Below are positions 17,412 through 28,429 of a stretch of DNA of 58,570 bases, piece after piece. Where the stretch lies: NCBI GenBank assembly GCA_025355995.1, contig JANXYQ010000101.1:1-58570 (forward strand). Direction: 5' to 3'. Both the position numbers and the translations under genes were made by a program. The notes under the pieces were generated by a model that saw only the letters and a list, made by a program, of their open reading frames with translations, did no database searches and was not told where the DNA came from. The stretch's first letter is position 1; each line of letters starts with the position of its first letter. Origin of the DNA: Spirochaetaceae bacterium (GTDB lineage Bacteria > Spirochaetota > Spirochaetia > Treponematales > Rectinemataceae).

Positions 17412-18940
17412 GCGCATCCTCCGTCCTTCGCCGCCAGGGCTAGCCATGCCGCCCTGTATTTCCCGAGATCGCCCAGGCCCGTCATGGGCTCCACAGGCTT
17501 GTACTCTATTTCGAACCTTTCGCCCAAGGCGTCGGGCTCCAGTCCCTCGAGGGCGGCGGCCGCCGTCATGGCCGCCCCGAAGGCCGTCGCCTCGGAGATG
17601 TCGGTCAGGAAGACCCCGCCTCCGAGCGCCGCCGCGAGAACCCCGTTGTAGCCCTCGTTCCTGCGGAAGCCCCCTTCGGTGAAGACTTCGGTCCCGCTTC
17701 CCCTTCCCGCTCGCTCGAGGGCGACGAGGGTCTGGAACGCCAGGGAGAGGTTGAGGGCGGCGAGGGCGCGGGGGCCGTCGCGAAGGAGGCTCGGGACGCT
17801 CGCGCCCGAGGCTATGTCCGCCAAGGAGTGGCTACGCCCGCGCTGGACCGCCCTCGCGATCGAGCCGGGGAACTGGCCGGAGCCCGGCACGAGCTCGGGC
17901 AGGATGAACTCTGATGCCCCTTCGATGACGGAGCGGTATACGGCGGCCCCTGGGTCGCGGAGCGCCTCGCCGCCGCTATTCGCGCCGCCGCTATTCGCCG
18001 CGATGGCCCTGCTCCAGGCCTCGTACTCCATGCCGCCGAGGAAGATGGCGGTCTTCACCGGCTTGTTGTATGCCGAGCGGTTGAAGAAGACGATCTTCCC
18101 TAGCTCGTCGGGCCTGAAGCCGAAGCTCTCCTGCGGGTGCATGAGGACGCACCAGGTGCCCGTCGAGTTGAGGATGAAGTCCCTGCCCTTTCGCTTCGCG
18201 AGGTGCGGCAGGAGGGAGGCGTTCGAGTCGTGTATGCCCATCGTGACGAGGACGTCGGGCGAGAGGCCCGTGCGCCGCGCCAGCTCGCCCTTGATCGTAC
18301 CCAGCGCATCCCAGGAGTCGCGCAGGGGGAAAGGCATGAGCGCGGCGATGCCGAGGGCGTCGGCGACGGTGGAATAGCGCCCCGCCTCCCAGTCCCATAG
18401 ATAGGTATGGCAGCCCGTATACGTGCCCTCGGCGCCGGCCTTGCCCGTCAGGCGGTAGCCCCAGTATTGCGGGTAGTTGAGCACCAGGCGGGCGCGGGCG
18501 AAGGCCTCGGGGAAGCGCTCTTTCAGGAAAAGCAGTCCCTTGGAGGGGTTGATCATCGCGGAGAGCGGCGGCGTACCGGTCGAGGACTGCAGGGCGCGCC
18601 TGTCGCCGGCCAGGGCGTAGAAGCGCTCCTGGAATTCGGGACCCGGCTCGTGGGTGTAGTAGACGCAGGGCGCGCAGGGCTCGCCGTCCTCGCCGACGCA
18701 GACCATCGTAGCCCCGTGGGTTGTGACGGCGATGGCGCCGATCGCGTATTCCTTCCCGAACTCGGAGAGCCGGTCGAGGAACCAGCCTTCCATGCTCGCG
18801 AGATCGTGGGTCTCGAGTCCCTCGACGAGGATCGGGTCGAAGGTCCTCGATTCCGACGCAAGCATGCGCAGGCCGCGGTCGTAGATCGCGACCTTCTTGT
18901 TGGTCATCCCGATGTCGATGACGGCGATCGCCTTCTCCAT
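17408..18940 (-). CDS. FGGY-family carbohydrate kinase
   Basis: This 510-residue kinase has two actin-like ATPase domains. The N-terminal phosphate loop is VIDIGMTNKK. Further motifs are AVTTHGATMVCV, GIHDSNASLLPHL (catalytic-aspartate region) and the ATP-binding FTEGGFRRNEGYNG. It is closest in feel to fuculose/rhamnulose/xylulose-type kinases, so a ketose or polyol is the likely substrate. The ATG at 18940 follows the SDR stop by 8 nt. A 15-bp in-frame tandem repeat gives ANSGGANSGG near 17970-17999 in a surface loop. It supplies the phosphorylation step of the operon in place of a PTS. Confidence 0.9.
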   Translation of the reverse strand: MEKAIAVIDIGMTNKKVAIYDRGLRMLASESRTFDPILVEGLETHDLASMEGWFLDRLSEFGKEYAIGAIAVTTHGATMVCVGEDGEPCAPCVYYTHEPGPEFQERFYALAGDRRALQSSTGTPPLSAMINPSKGLLFLKERFPEAFARARLVLNYPQYWGYRLTGKAGAEGTYTGCHTYLWDWEAGRYSTVADALGIAALMPFPLRDSWDALGTIKGELARRTGLSPDVLVTMGIHDSNASLLPHLAKRKGRDFILNSTGTWCVLMHPQESFGFRPDELGKIVFFNRSAYNKPVKTAIFLGGMEYEAWSRAIAANSGGANSGGEALRDPGAAVYRSVIEGASEFILPELVPGSGQFPGSIARAVQRGRSHSLADIASGASVPSLLRDGPRALAALNLSLAFQTLVALERAGRGSGTEVFTEGGFRRNEGYNGVLAAALGGGVFLTDISEATAFGAAMTAAAALEGLEPDALGERFEIEYKPVEPMTGLGDLGKYRAAWLALAAKDGGCA

Positions 18941-18948
18941 GCTGGCCC

Positions 18949-20157
18949 CTAGTTGAGCATGACCTGGCCGCCGGTGACCGGCAAGGCCTGTCCGGTCTCG
19001 TATTCCTGCTCGACGAGATAGTAGATCGCGCGCATGACATCCGGCCCCTCGCAGCCCCTGCCCATGGGCACCTTGGCCTCGTAGGCGGCCTTGACGTCGG
19101 CGACGGTCGCGGCGCCCGGCACCTTGCCCGAGCGCAGGTACTGCACGAATAGCCCTTTCTCGGGGTCGGACCAGAGGGGCCCGTCGAAGAAGTTGCCCGG
19201 GCATATCGCGTTCACCTTGACGCGCCACTCGACCAGCTCGAGGGCGTAGCTCTGCACGAGGCCCAAGCCGCCGAACTTCGAGCCGGCGTAGGAGCCGTTC
19301 TTGTTCGAGCCCTGCAATCCCGACTTAGAGTTGATCTGCACGATATCCGTCGCCCAGCGAGGCGCGGTCCGCGACTGCCTGCGCAGGAGGAGGCCGGCGT
19401 ATTTGGACATGAGGAAGAAGCCGACGTAGTTGACGTCGGTCACGAATTTGAAGGAGCCGAGCTCCTGGTCCAGCACCGAGCTGGCCTTGAGCACGCCGGC
19501 GTTGCTCACCACGAGATCGATGCCTCCGGCCTCCTTCGCAGCGAGGGCGAACATGGCGGCCACCGAGGCTTCGTCGGACACGTCGACCGCGACGGGGAGG
19601 GCCGCGGTGCGACCGGCCTCGGCGTTGAGCGCGGCGCAGAGCCTCTCCGCCCCGGCGATATTGAGGTCGGCCACGAGGACGAGGGCGCCGGAGGACGCGA
19701 GCCCGCGCACGATCTCCTCGCCGAAGCCCTGGGCCCCGCCGGTCACGAGGGCTATCCTGCCATCGACCACGCCGCCGCGGGCGCGGGCGGACCCCGCTGC
19801 CGCCTCGCCGCGGGGAGGCAGGAGCATCGGGGCGGAGTCGCGCCTCGCGGCGCGGCGCCGAGCCTCGTCCAGGCTCAAGCCCGGCCAGTAGGCGGCGCTC
19901 GAGTCGCCCGAACGGACGAGCACGCAGCCCGGCAGCGCCGAGGCGCGCTTCTCGCGCCATGCGGAGAGGGCGCGAGCGAATGCCTGGGCTGAGGCTCCCT
20001 CCGCGGCGGCGTCCGATCCGGGGGCGAGCTCGACGACGAGGGCGTCGACCGGCGCCGTTCCCGCCTCCGTGGGGGAGAGGAAGACGGGTCGCGCGAAGGC
20101 GTCCAGATAGAGGCCGCGCGCGAGCGGCGCGGCGAATGCGTGATCGATGTCGCTCAT
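18949..20157 (-). CDS. Short-chain dehydrogenase, sorbitol-6-phosphate 2-dehydrogenase-like, with N-terminal extension
   Basis: This 402-residue protein has a classical SDR from about residue 132 onward: cofactor motif TGGAQGFG (139-146), NAG (219-221) and catalytic Tyr290-x3-Lys294 (YAGSK). A GNFFDGPLW substrate loop recalls sorbitol-6-phosphate dehydrogenases and the dehydrogenase half of RhaD-type fusion proteins. The first 130 residues are not SDR and may be a remnant or linker from such a fusion. The ATG at 20157 overlaps the PHP gene stop as ATGA. It probably oxidises a polyol (phosphate) to a ketose (phosphate). Confidence 0.88.
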   Translation of the reverse strand: MSDIDHAFAAPLARGLYLDAFARPVFLSPTEAGTAPVDALVVELAPGSDAAAEGASAQAFARALSAWREKRASALPGCVLVRSGDSSAAYWPGLSLDEARRRAARRDSAPMLLPPRGEAAAGSARARGGVVDGRIALVTGGAQGFGEEIVRGLASSGALVLVADLNIAGAERLCAALNAEAGRTAALPVAVDVSDEASVAAMFALAAKEAGGIDLVVSNAGVLKASSVLDQELGSFKFVTDVNYVGFFLMSKYAGLLLRRQSRTAPRWATDIVQINSKSGLQGSNKNGSYAGSKFGGLGLVQSYALELVEWRVKVNAICPGNFFDGPLWSDPEKGLFVQYLRSGKVPGAATVADVKAAYEAKVPMGRGCEGPDVMRAIYYLVEQEYETGQALPVTGGQVMLN

Positions 20158-21521
20158 CGTGTGTACCTTCCTTCCAGCAGATCGCCGAGCGCCTTGCCCG
20201 GATCGCCGGGCCTGGACAGGTCGAGGGCCCTTCCCGCCTCGGCGTAGGCGGCCAGCCGCCTCTCGAGGGGCAGGGAGGCCAGGGGATTGGCGGGGGAGAA
20301 CAGGCCGGCGCGGGGCTCGACGGAGGAGAGCCGCTCGTGGGCCACGAGGGCCCAGGTGGAGTCGCGGAGGTTCGCGAACTCCGGGCGCCGGAGCTCGGGG
20401 CAGTTGAAGGACTGCCGCGGGCTGTTGATGTCGACGCCCGAGATCTGCATGAGCCCCCGGTCCCGGCAGAGCTCGCGCACGCGCTTCAGCTGCTCCGGCG
20501 TGTTGCGGGGCGGCATGTAGGCCACCGCGAGGTAGCCCAGCCCTTTCACCGCGTCGAAGAGCTCCTCGATGAAGTCGTCCTCGAATTTCTCGGCCTTCTT
20601 GTCTCCCGTGGGAGACTCGCGGACGTCGCCTAGATAGGCGTAGGCGGGGATCGCCCCGATGGAGCGGGCGAAGGCGACCACCGATCCGGCGTCGGGGCAT
20701 TCCTCCCGGTCGGGTTGCTCGAACACGCGATCCAGGAAGCCCGTCTTGAGCAGGCCCAGGAGGTCGTAGGAGAGCATGGCGTTGCCCTCGTCGGCGACGA
20801 GGGCCGCGACCTTGCCGGTCGGGACGATGCCCAGGCTTTCGGCCAGGCCGTCGAGCAGGGCCTGCCCCCGCCCGTAGCGGCCGATCAGGCGCTCGGCGAC
20901 CGCCGCGAGGAGGTGGCGCTCGGTCACGCCTCCGCCCTCGGCCGATTTGGAGCGGCCGAGGACGTCTCGCCCCATATCGATCCCCTCGATCCCCGCTTCG
21001 CGCAGGAGGTTCGAGGCCGAGGCCGCCATGCGCTCCGTGCGCTCGGCGCGCCTGCGCCTGATCGGGGCGATGAAGGCGTCGAGCTCGTCTATCCTGCCCG
21101 CCGGCACGCCCTGGATGGTCATGTAGGCGATGCCCTTGGAATCCGGGTTGTTGATCTTCCGGTCCGCGAATAGAGGAAAGCCCACGCGCAGCTCGCAGCC
21201 GGTGACGCCGCCGATGCCGACGAGGGCGCAGGCTGCGACCATCTCCCGCGAGGCCGAGATGGAGTCGTGGTCCACCGACCCGGCGACCGCGAGGCCGGCC
21301 TCGCGCGCGAGCAGCGCGGCCATGGAGGGAGAGTAGGGGCTGAAGCTGTAGATCGTGTGGATGTGGTTGTTCGACTCCCCGGTCGGTCGGCCGGCCGGGG
21401 GCAGGGCGCCCGCCAGCCGCCCGAGGGCGTCGAGGCGCTCCTCGCGGGCGGCGGCCGCGTCGTTCGCCGTGGCGCGGAGCGCCTCGGCGGCCTTAGCGCG
21501 GAGCGGGGCTGCGTCGGCCAT
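20154..21521 (-). CDS. PHP-domain metal-dependent hydrolase
   Basis: This 455-residue protein has the PHP signature HIHTIYSF (His53 and His55), DHDS (Asp84-His85) and Glu110 (TGCEL), with a late metal-binding block SGVDINSP. PHP proteins are phosphoesterases or related hydrolases using two or three metal ions. The length exceeds that of a bare PHP domain, so there is extra helical material between residues 120 and 330. A much longer open frame upstream runs antisense-like through E1 and is rejected. The ATG at 21521 has AAGGGAG about 10 nt upstream. Its place between the dehydrogenase complex and sugar enzymes suggests a phosphoesterase or lactonase-like step in the same pathway. Confidence 0.85.
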   Translation of the reverse strand: MADAAPLRAKAAEALRATANDAAAAREERLDALGRLAGALPPAGRPTGESNNHIHTIYSFSPYSPSMAALLAREAGLAVAGSVDHDSISASREMVAACALVGIGGVTGCELRVGFPLFADRKINNPDSKGIAYMTIQGVPAGRIDELDAFIAPIRRRRAERTERMAASASNLLREAGIEGIDMGRDVLGRSKSAEGGGVTERHLLAAVAERLIGRYGRGQALLDGLAESLGIVPTGKVAALVADEGNAMLSYDLLGLLKTGFLDRVFEQPDREECPDAGSVVAFARSIGAIPAYAYLGDVRESPTGDKKAEKFEDDFIEELFDAVKGLGYLAVAYMPPRNTPEQLKRVRELCRDRGLMQISGVDINSPRQSFNCPELRRPEFANLRDSTWALVAHERLSSVEPRAGLFSPANPLASLPLERRLAAYAEAGRALDLSRPGDPGKALGDLLEGRYTR

Positions 21522-21526
21522 CCCGC

Positions 21527-23983
<2,457 letters not shown>

Positions 23984-24000
23984 GACTTAGCTCCTCTCTC

Positions 24001-25380
24001 TCACTCTAATTCGAATAACGCGTCCCGTATTGCTTCGCACACGGTCGGGTGGGGGAATATGATCTCGCGCGCGTCCGAGGACCGCAGCTCCTGCTCTATG
24101 AGGGCGGCCGCTCCCCAGATCATCTCCGAAGCGTAGGCGCCCACGACGTGGACGCCGAGTATCCTGTCGGTCGCGCGGTCGGCCAGGACTTTGACCGCGC
24201 CCTGCGAGGCGAATCCGTTCTCGGCGCAGAACCTGCCGGAGACCTTCAGGGGGAGGCTCGCCTTCTTCACCTCGAGGCCCTTGGCCAGGGCCTCCTGCTC
24301 GGTCATCCCGACGCCCGCGGCCTCGGTTATACCGTAGACCGCCCAAGGCACGGCGTCGTAGCGCATGATCTCCGCGCCCCGCGAGGCCCCGCCGCCCGAG
24401 AGGATGTCCGCGACGGCCACGTCGGCCATCCGATAGGCCGAGTGCGCTAGGAGGCTCTTGCCGGTGACGTCGCCCACCGCCCAGACTCCCGGCAGGTTCG
24501 TGCGCATGCGCTCGTCGACCGTCACGCCCTTCGGCGTCAGGTCGAGGCCCTCTTCCTTGGCGCCCCAGCCCTCGAGGACGGGCCTGCGGCCGACCGCCAT
24601 GAGGACGAGGTCGGCCTCGGCCTTCGCGTCGCTCCCGTCCTTCGCCGTGTAGCGGACGGTCGCTCCCTCGATCCGCTCGACCTTGCAGCCGAGGCGGAAG
24701 CTCACGCCCTTCATCGCCTTGCGCAGCACGGGCGCCTGGTCCTTGTCCATGAAAGGGACTATCTCGTCCATCATCTCGACCACTTCGACCGCGCAGCCCA
24801 GGGCTGCGAAGAGGCCGGCGAACTCGACGCCGATCACGCCGCCGCCGATCACGCAGAGCCTCTTCGGCACCTCCGCGAGGTCGAGGAGGCCCGTGGAGTC
24901 GGCCACCAGGGGATTGCCCTTCGCGCCGGGTATCGGCGGCATCGCGGGCGTCGAGCCGGTAGCGATGATGATCGCGGGCGCCCCGTGGAGCGCGGCCGCG
25001 CCGCCGACGACGGCCTCGACCTTCCCGATGCCGACGAGCCTGGCCTCGGCGGCCAGCACCTCGACCCCGAGCCTCTTCTCGGTCATCGCGATCCCGCCGC
25101 GGAGCTTCTCGACCACGTCCTTCTTCCAGGCCTGCATGGCCGTCCAGTCGTAGCTCACGCCGGTCGCGTTGACCCCGAACTTGGCGCCCTCGAGGGCGTG
25201 GACGTAGTGCTTGGCGGAGTTGAGGAGGGTCTTCGTGGGTATGCAGCCCACGTTGAGGCAGGTGCCGCCCAGCGCGGCCTTCTCGATCAAGAGTACCTTT
25301 TTCTTCTTCGCGCCGAGGCGCTCCGCGGCAACGTAGCCGCCCGGCCCTCCGCCGATGATTATAACGTCGTAATTCGCCAT
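24001..25380 (-). CDS. lpdA: Dihydrolipoyl dehydrogenase (E3)
   Basis: This 459-residue flavoprotein disulfide reductase has the FAD motif IIIGGGPGGYVAAE, redox disulfide Cys41/Cys46 (GGTCLNVGCIPTK), the NAD motif VIGGGVIGVEFAG and the C-terminal active-site His in IFPHPTVCEAI. It reoxidises the E2 lipoyl group and makes NADH. It lies 7 nt after E2 in the operon and is probably dedicated to this complex. Confidence 0.95.
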   Translation of the reverse strand: MANYDVIIIGGGPGGYVAAERLGAKKKKVLLIEKAALGGTCLNVGCIPTKTLLNSAKHYVHALEGAKFGVNATGVSYDWTAMQAWKKDVVEKLRGGIAMTEKRLGVEVLAAEARLVGIGKVEAVVGGAAALHGAPAIIIATGSTPAMPPIPGAKGNPLVADSTGLLDLAEVPKRLCVIGGGVIGVEFAGLFAALGCAVEVVEMMDEIVPFMDKDQAPVLRKAMKGVSFRLGCKVERIEGATVRYTAKDGSDAKAEADLVLMAVGRRPVLEGWGAKEEGLDLTPKGVTVDERMRTNLPGVWAVGDVTGKSLLAHSAYRMADVAVADILSGGGASRGAEIMRYDAVPWAVYGITEAAGVGMTEQEALAKGLEVKKASLPLKVSGRFCAENGFASQGAVKVLADRATDRILGVHVVGAYASEMIWGAAALIEQELRSSDAREIIFPHPTVCEAIRDALFELE

Positions 25381-25387
25381 ATCCGCC

Positions 25388-26755
25388 TCATGCCATCAGG
25401 AGGAGGTCGATGTCGGCTATCGCGTCGGCGAAGGCCTTGAGCAGCCTGGCGGCCGGGGCGCCGTCGACGATCTGGTGGTCCACGGTGATTGAGAGCCCGA
25501 GCCTCTGCTCGAGGACGACCGTCCCGCCGGGGCCCGCCGCGGCGCGCGGCACGATCGCGTCCACGCCGAGGATGGCCACCTGGGGCGCGTTGAGCACAGG
25601 CGTGAAGGACTCGATGCCGAAGGCGCCGAGGTTGCTCACCGTGAAGGTGCCGCCGGAGAGCTCGTCGGGGTTGATGTTGCCGGCCTGGCAGGCGGCCGCG
25701 AGCCGCTTGGCCTCGGCCGAGATCTCGCGCAGGGACAGGAGGTCGGCGTTCCGGATCACGGGCACCATGAGGCCGCGCGGCGTGTCGACCGCCAGGGCGA
25801 GGTGCACGCGCTCGTAGGCGCGCAGGATCCCGTTCTCTAGGGTCGCGTTGGCGTTCGGGAAGCGCGGCAGGACTCGGGATACCGCGTACAGGACGAGATC
25901 GCCGATGGTGACCTCGCTCAGGCCGAGGCTAGGGTCGCTCGCCTTGAAGCGCGCCCGCACGGACTGGAGCTGCTTGGCGTTGGCGGTGGAATTGAAGGTG
26001 AGCTGGGCGGTGGTCGTCAGCGACTCGCGCATGCGCTCGGAGATGATCTTCCGCACGCCTTTCTGCGGCGTGTCGGCGAAGGGCCCTGGGAAATCGCCAA
26101 GCGCTCCGCGCTTGGCGGCTGCGAGGGCTTCGCCTTCGCCGGCGCGGCTCCGGGTGGCCGAGAGGTCGGCGAGCCCGGCGCGGCCGCCCAGAGCGGTTCC
26201 CGAGGCCGGCGCCGCCGCGCCCGCGATGACGGCGGCCTTGGCGGAGGCGGTCAGGGCCGGGCGGCCTATCGCAGCGGAGCGCACATCGCGCTCGATCACC
26301 CTGCCGCCGGGCCCCGTGCCCGCCAGGCCAGCCGCGTCGACGCCCTCCGCCGCGGCCAGAGTGCGGGCGCGGGGAGAGACCGCCGATCGGCCTTGCGCTG
26401 CGGCGGCCGCGGGCGGTGTTGCGGGAGCCGCGTTGGCGAGTGCGGCGCCGGCGATAGGTGCGGCGGTCGAGGAAGCGGCGGCGACGGAACCGCCGACGGC
26501 TGCCTTCCAATCCTCGCCCTTCGCCCCGATCACCGCTATGGGTTCCAGGACGGGGACGTCGTCCCCCTCCGGGCGGAGTATCTTGAGCATGACGCCAGCG
26601 GCGCCGGCCGGGACGTCGAAGCTCGCTTTGTCAGTCTCTACCTCGCAGACCGTCTGGTCCGCAGCGACGGTCGCCCCCTCGGCCACCGTCCAGCGGACGA
26701 TGATGCAGGATTCGACCGTGTTCCCCTGCCGGGGCATGATCAGCGCGTGAGCCAC
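25388..26755 (-). CDS. Dihydrolipoamide acyltransferase (E2)
   Basis: This 455-residue protein has one lipoyl domain (lysine 43 in ETDKASF), an alanine-rich linker, a peripheral-subunit-binding domain near 127-163 (SPRARTLAAAEGVDAAGL), a second Ala/Gly-rich linker and the catalytic core ending in DHQIVDG (His427, Asp431). It transfers an acyl group from E1 to coenzyme A. The start is GTG with GGAGG 6 nt upstream, 19 nt after the DeoR gene. The gene order E2-E3-E1 is unusual for pyruvate dehydrogenase, which usually begins with E1. Confidence 0.93.
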   Translation of the reverse strand: MAHALIMPRQGNTVESCIIVRWTVAEGATVAADQTVCEVETDKASFDVPAGAAGVMLKILRPEGDDVPVLEPIAVIGAKGEDWKAAVGGSVAAASSTAAPIAGAALANAAPATPPAAAAAQGRSAVSPRARTLAAAEGVDAAGLAGTGPGGRVIERDVRSAAIGRPALTASAKAAVIAGAAAPASGTALGGRAGLADLSATRSRAGEGEALAAAKRGALGDFPGPFADTPQKGVRKIISERMRESLTTTAQLTFNSTANAKQLQSVRARFKASDPSLGLSEVTIGDLVLYAVSRVLPRFPNANATLENGILRAYERVHLALAVDTPRGLMVPVIRNADLLSLREISAEAKRLAAACQAGNINPDELSGGTFTVSNLGAFGIESFTPVLNAPQVAILGVDAIVPRAAAGPGGTVVLEQRLGLSITVDHQIVDGAPAARLLKAFADAIADIDLLLMA

Positions 26756-26774
26756 GTAAAGCCTCCGTCTATCC

Positions 26775-27569
26775 TCATACTTGCGTGCACTTTATCGATG
26801 CGTCCTCGAGTTCGCGCGCGGCGCCCTCCCCGAGGCCGGTGTCCGTGATGATCCCGTCGACCTTCGCGAGGGGCAGGACGTTGACGAAGCCGGACTTGCC
26901 CCACTTGGAGGAGTCGGCGAGGAGGAGCGTCGCCTCGGCGCAGGCGCTCATCGCCTTCACGATCTCGGCCCCGTCCACGAGCTGGGTAGTCATGCCCTTC
27001 TCCAGCGAGAAGCCGTCGGTGCCCACGAAGGCCAGCCTCACGTTGAGGCCCGCAATGGTGCGCAGGGCCACCGGGCCGACCATCGACTCCGTCTCGCGGC
27101 GGAACTCGCCGCCAGTCAAGGTGATCTGGAGGGCGGGGTTGAGCCGGGCGTAGGAGAATACGAGGGTCGAGTTCGTGACGACCTGCACGTCGCGCTTGCC
27201 GATGAGGTAGCGCACGAGGAGGGCGGTGGTGGTGCCCGCCTCGATCATTATCCTGTCGCCGTCTCGCACGAGCTCGGCGGCCGCGCGGGCGATCCTGCCC
27301 TTTTCTTCTATATTGTGCTGCTGCCGATCCACTATGCTTTGATGGAGGGCGGGATAGGCTCCTCCGCGACTCCGGACGAGATAGCCCTTTTCCTCGAGCT
27401 CCTTGAGATCGGACCTGACGGTCACTTCTGAAACGCCCAGCTCCCGGCTCAAGAGAGCTACCGAAAGCGATCCTCTCTCGGATAAAAGCTTGAGGATCGT
27501 GCGTTCTCGCTCCATCAGCTCTTCAATCAATTCCGAAACCCTTTCGATACGCTTGCGATATACACTCAT
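26775..27569 (-). CDS. DeoR-family transcriptional regulator
   Basis: This 264-residue repressor has an N-terminal winged helix (RTILKLLSERGSLSVALLSRELGVSEVTVRSDLKELEEKG) and a sugar-phosphate-binding DeoRC domain (IEAGTTTALLVRYL, TNSTLVFSY, GTDGFS). The ATG at 27569 has no ribosome site. An internal ATG at 27515 (MERERTIL) would give the more usual DeoR N-terminus, so the start is uncertain. As first gene of the operon it probably controls E2-E3-E1 and the sugar genes in response to a sugar phosphate. A palindrome at 27599-27614 is a candidate operator. Confidence 0.92.
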   Translation of the reverse strand: MSVYRKRIERVSELIEELMERERTILKLLSERGSLSVALLSRELGVSEVTVRSDLKELEEKGYLVRSRGGAYPALHQSIVDRQQHNIEEKGRIARAAAELVRDGDRIMIEAGTTTALLVRYLIGKRDVQVVTNSTLVFSYARLNPALQITLTGGEFRRETESMVGPVALRTIAGLNVRLAFVGTDGFSLEKGMTTQLVDGAEIVKAMSACAEATLLLADSSKWGKSGFVNVLPLAKVDGIITDTGLGEGAARELEDASIKCTQV

Positions 27570-27598
27570 TTTATAAATTATCTACAGAGATTGCAAGA

Positions 27599-27614
27599 GT
27601 TTTCGAAAGAAAAC
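27599..27614. promoter_or_regulatory. Candidate operator of the DeoR regulator
   Basis: The inverted repeat GTTTTC-GAAA-GAAAAC is 16 nt and lies 30 nt upstream of the regulator gene in an AT-rich stretch. TTGCAA and TAAAAT, separated by 17 nt, lie between it and the coding region on the minus strand. DeoR-type operators often contain GAAA-rich half sites. Confidence 0.45.
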
Positions 27615-27735
27615 AACTAAGTTCCATATTTTGTCTCTTCGTAAAGAATTAATGGCGTCTCCGAACTTGACAACCAGGAAGACTAAACGAAAGTCAAAAG
27701 CATCAAGAATAATTTGTCGAATCGTCGGGGGAACT

Positions 27736-28177
27736 GTGGGCAACGAGCAAAAAGAAGCCATCGAAGGCATAAAGACTTTCTTCGTGGTACCGGACCTTTC
27801 GGCTATGCCCGAGGATTTTCTCTCCAATTTTTTTCTGAAAGGCTTCGAGGCCTAGTATCTCCTGGACGATCAATACCTCGACATCTCAGGCAAGATACGG
27901 GTTCTCTTCTCGATCTTCCCCGAGCTGATATTCTTCTTCAATACGGATCGAAGGCTCGGAGGCATCGAATGGCCGGCCTTCATCCGAGGGCTCAAGGACG
28001 AGTATGGGGAGAGGGCGAGGATGGGAGTCCTCTACGGCAAGCACATCGGCGACGAGACGCGGAGGAAAATCGAAAAGACCTATCTCTACGATATCGGCAT
28101 CGACTGCGCCTGCATCCCCATCGAGTACCGGAAAGCGAGCAACCTCGTCCTCCTCATGGGCGTCCTGACGACGACGG
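27736..28177 (+). pseudogene. Remnant of a PilZ-associated spirochaete protein
   Basis: A single reading frame codes for EGIKTFFVVPDLSAMPEDF, then meets an in-frame TAG at 27853-27855. It resumes with YLLDDQYLDISGKIRVLFS and continues through FFFNTDRRLGGIEWPAFI to SNLVLLMGVL, where similarity ends abruptly near 28175. I recognise the pattern as the N-terminal half of a PilZ-domain protein family common in treponemes; the PilZ domain itself is missing. A GTG at 27736 after a G-rich stretch is the likely old start. It has two lesions: a nonsense codon and loss of the 3' half at the junction with an inverted MFS fragment. Confidence 0.7.
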
Positions 28178-28363
28178 CCGAGGTCGCGAGGGCGAGGAGG
28201 CCCGCCAGCAGGGGGCGCCTCGGGCCCGAGCGATCCACCCAGATCCCGACGAGGGGCGTCATCGCGGCCATCGCCGCTGCGTAGGCGGCGAAGAGTGTTC
28301 CGATCGAGTAGCTCGACCGCCCGAGGCGCCCATTCGCTCCGGCGCGCCAGAGCTTGCTTTCAT
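28178..28363 (-). pseudogene. Truncated, frameshifted MFS transporter fragment
   Basis: On the minus strand an ATG at 28363 with a good AAGGAG site begins MKASSGAPERMGASGG. After a frameshift the coding sense continues as SSYSIGTLFAAYAAAMAAM, then TPLVGIWVDRSGPRRPLLAG and LLALATSAVVV. This is the first two helices of a major facilitator permease, including the loop motif GxxxDRxGxRxxL. It stops at about 28178, where the PilZ-associated remnant begins on the other strand. It lies directly downstream of the PadR gene and has a PadR-type operator in front of it, so PadR probably once controlled it. Confidence 0.65.
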
Positions 28364-28399
28364 TCGAATCTCCTTCGGTTCCAATTGGATCGGAAGCCT

Positions 28400-28415
28400 T
28401 ATTACATTTGGAATA
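28400..28415. promoter_or_regulatory. PadR-type operator before the MFS remnant
   Basis: TATTACATTTGGAATA matches the palindrome upstream of padR (28969-28984) with one arm mismatch plus two centre changes. A further partial copy, TTCCAATTGGAT, lies at 28379-28390. Confidence 0.6.
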
Positions 28416-28429
28416 TCACTAGAAAAAAA

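Noticed and set aside
28086-28271. Small minus-strand gene (61 codons) between DeoR and PadR
   Set aside because: It is the MFS fragment plus antisense of the PilZ-associated fragment, not an independent gene.
28361-28371. TTCGAAT-like element as a possible tRNA T-loop
   Set aside because: No cloverleaf can be built around it; it is the start region of the MFS remnant.
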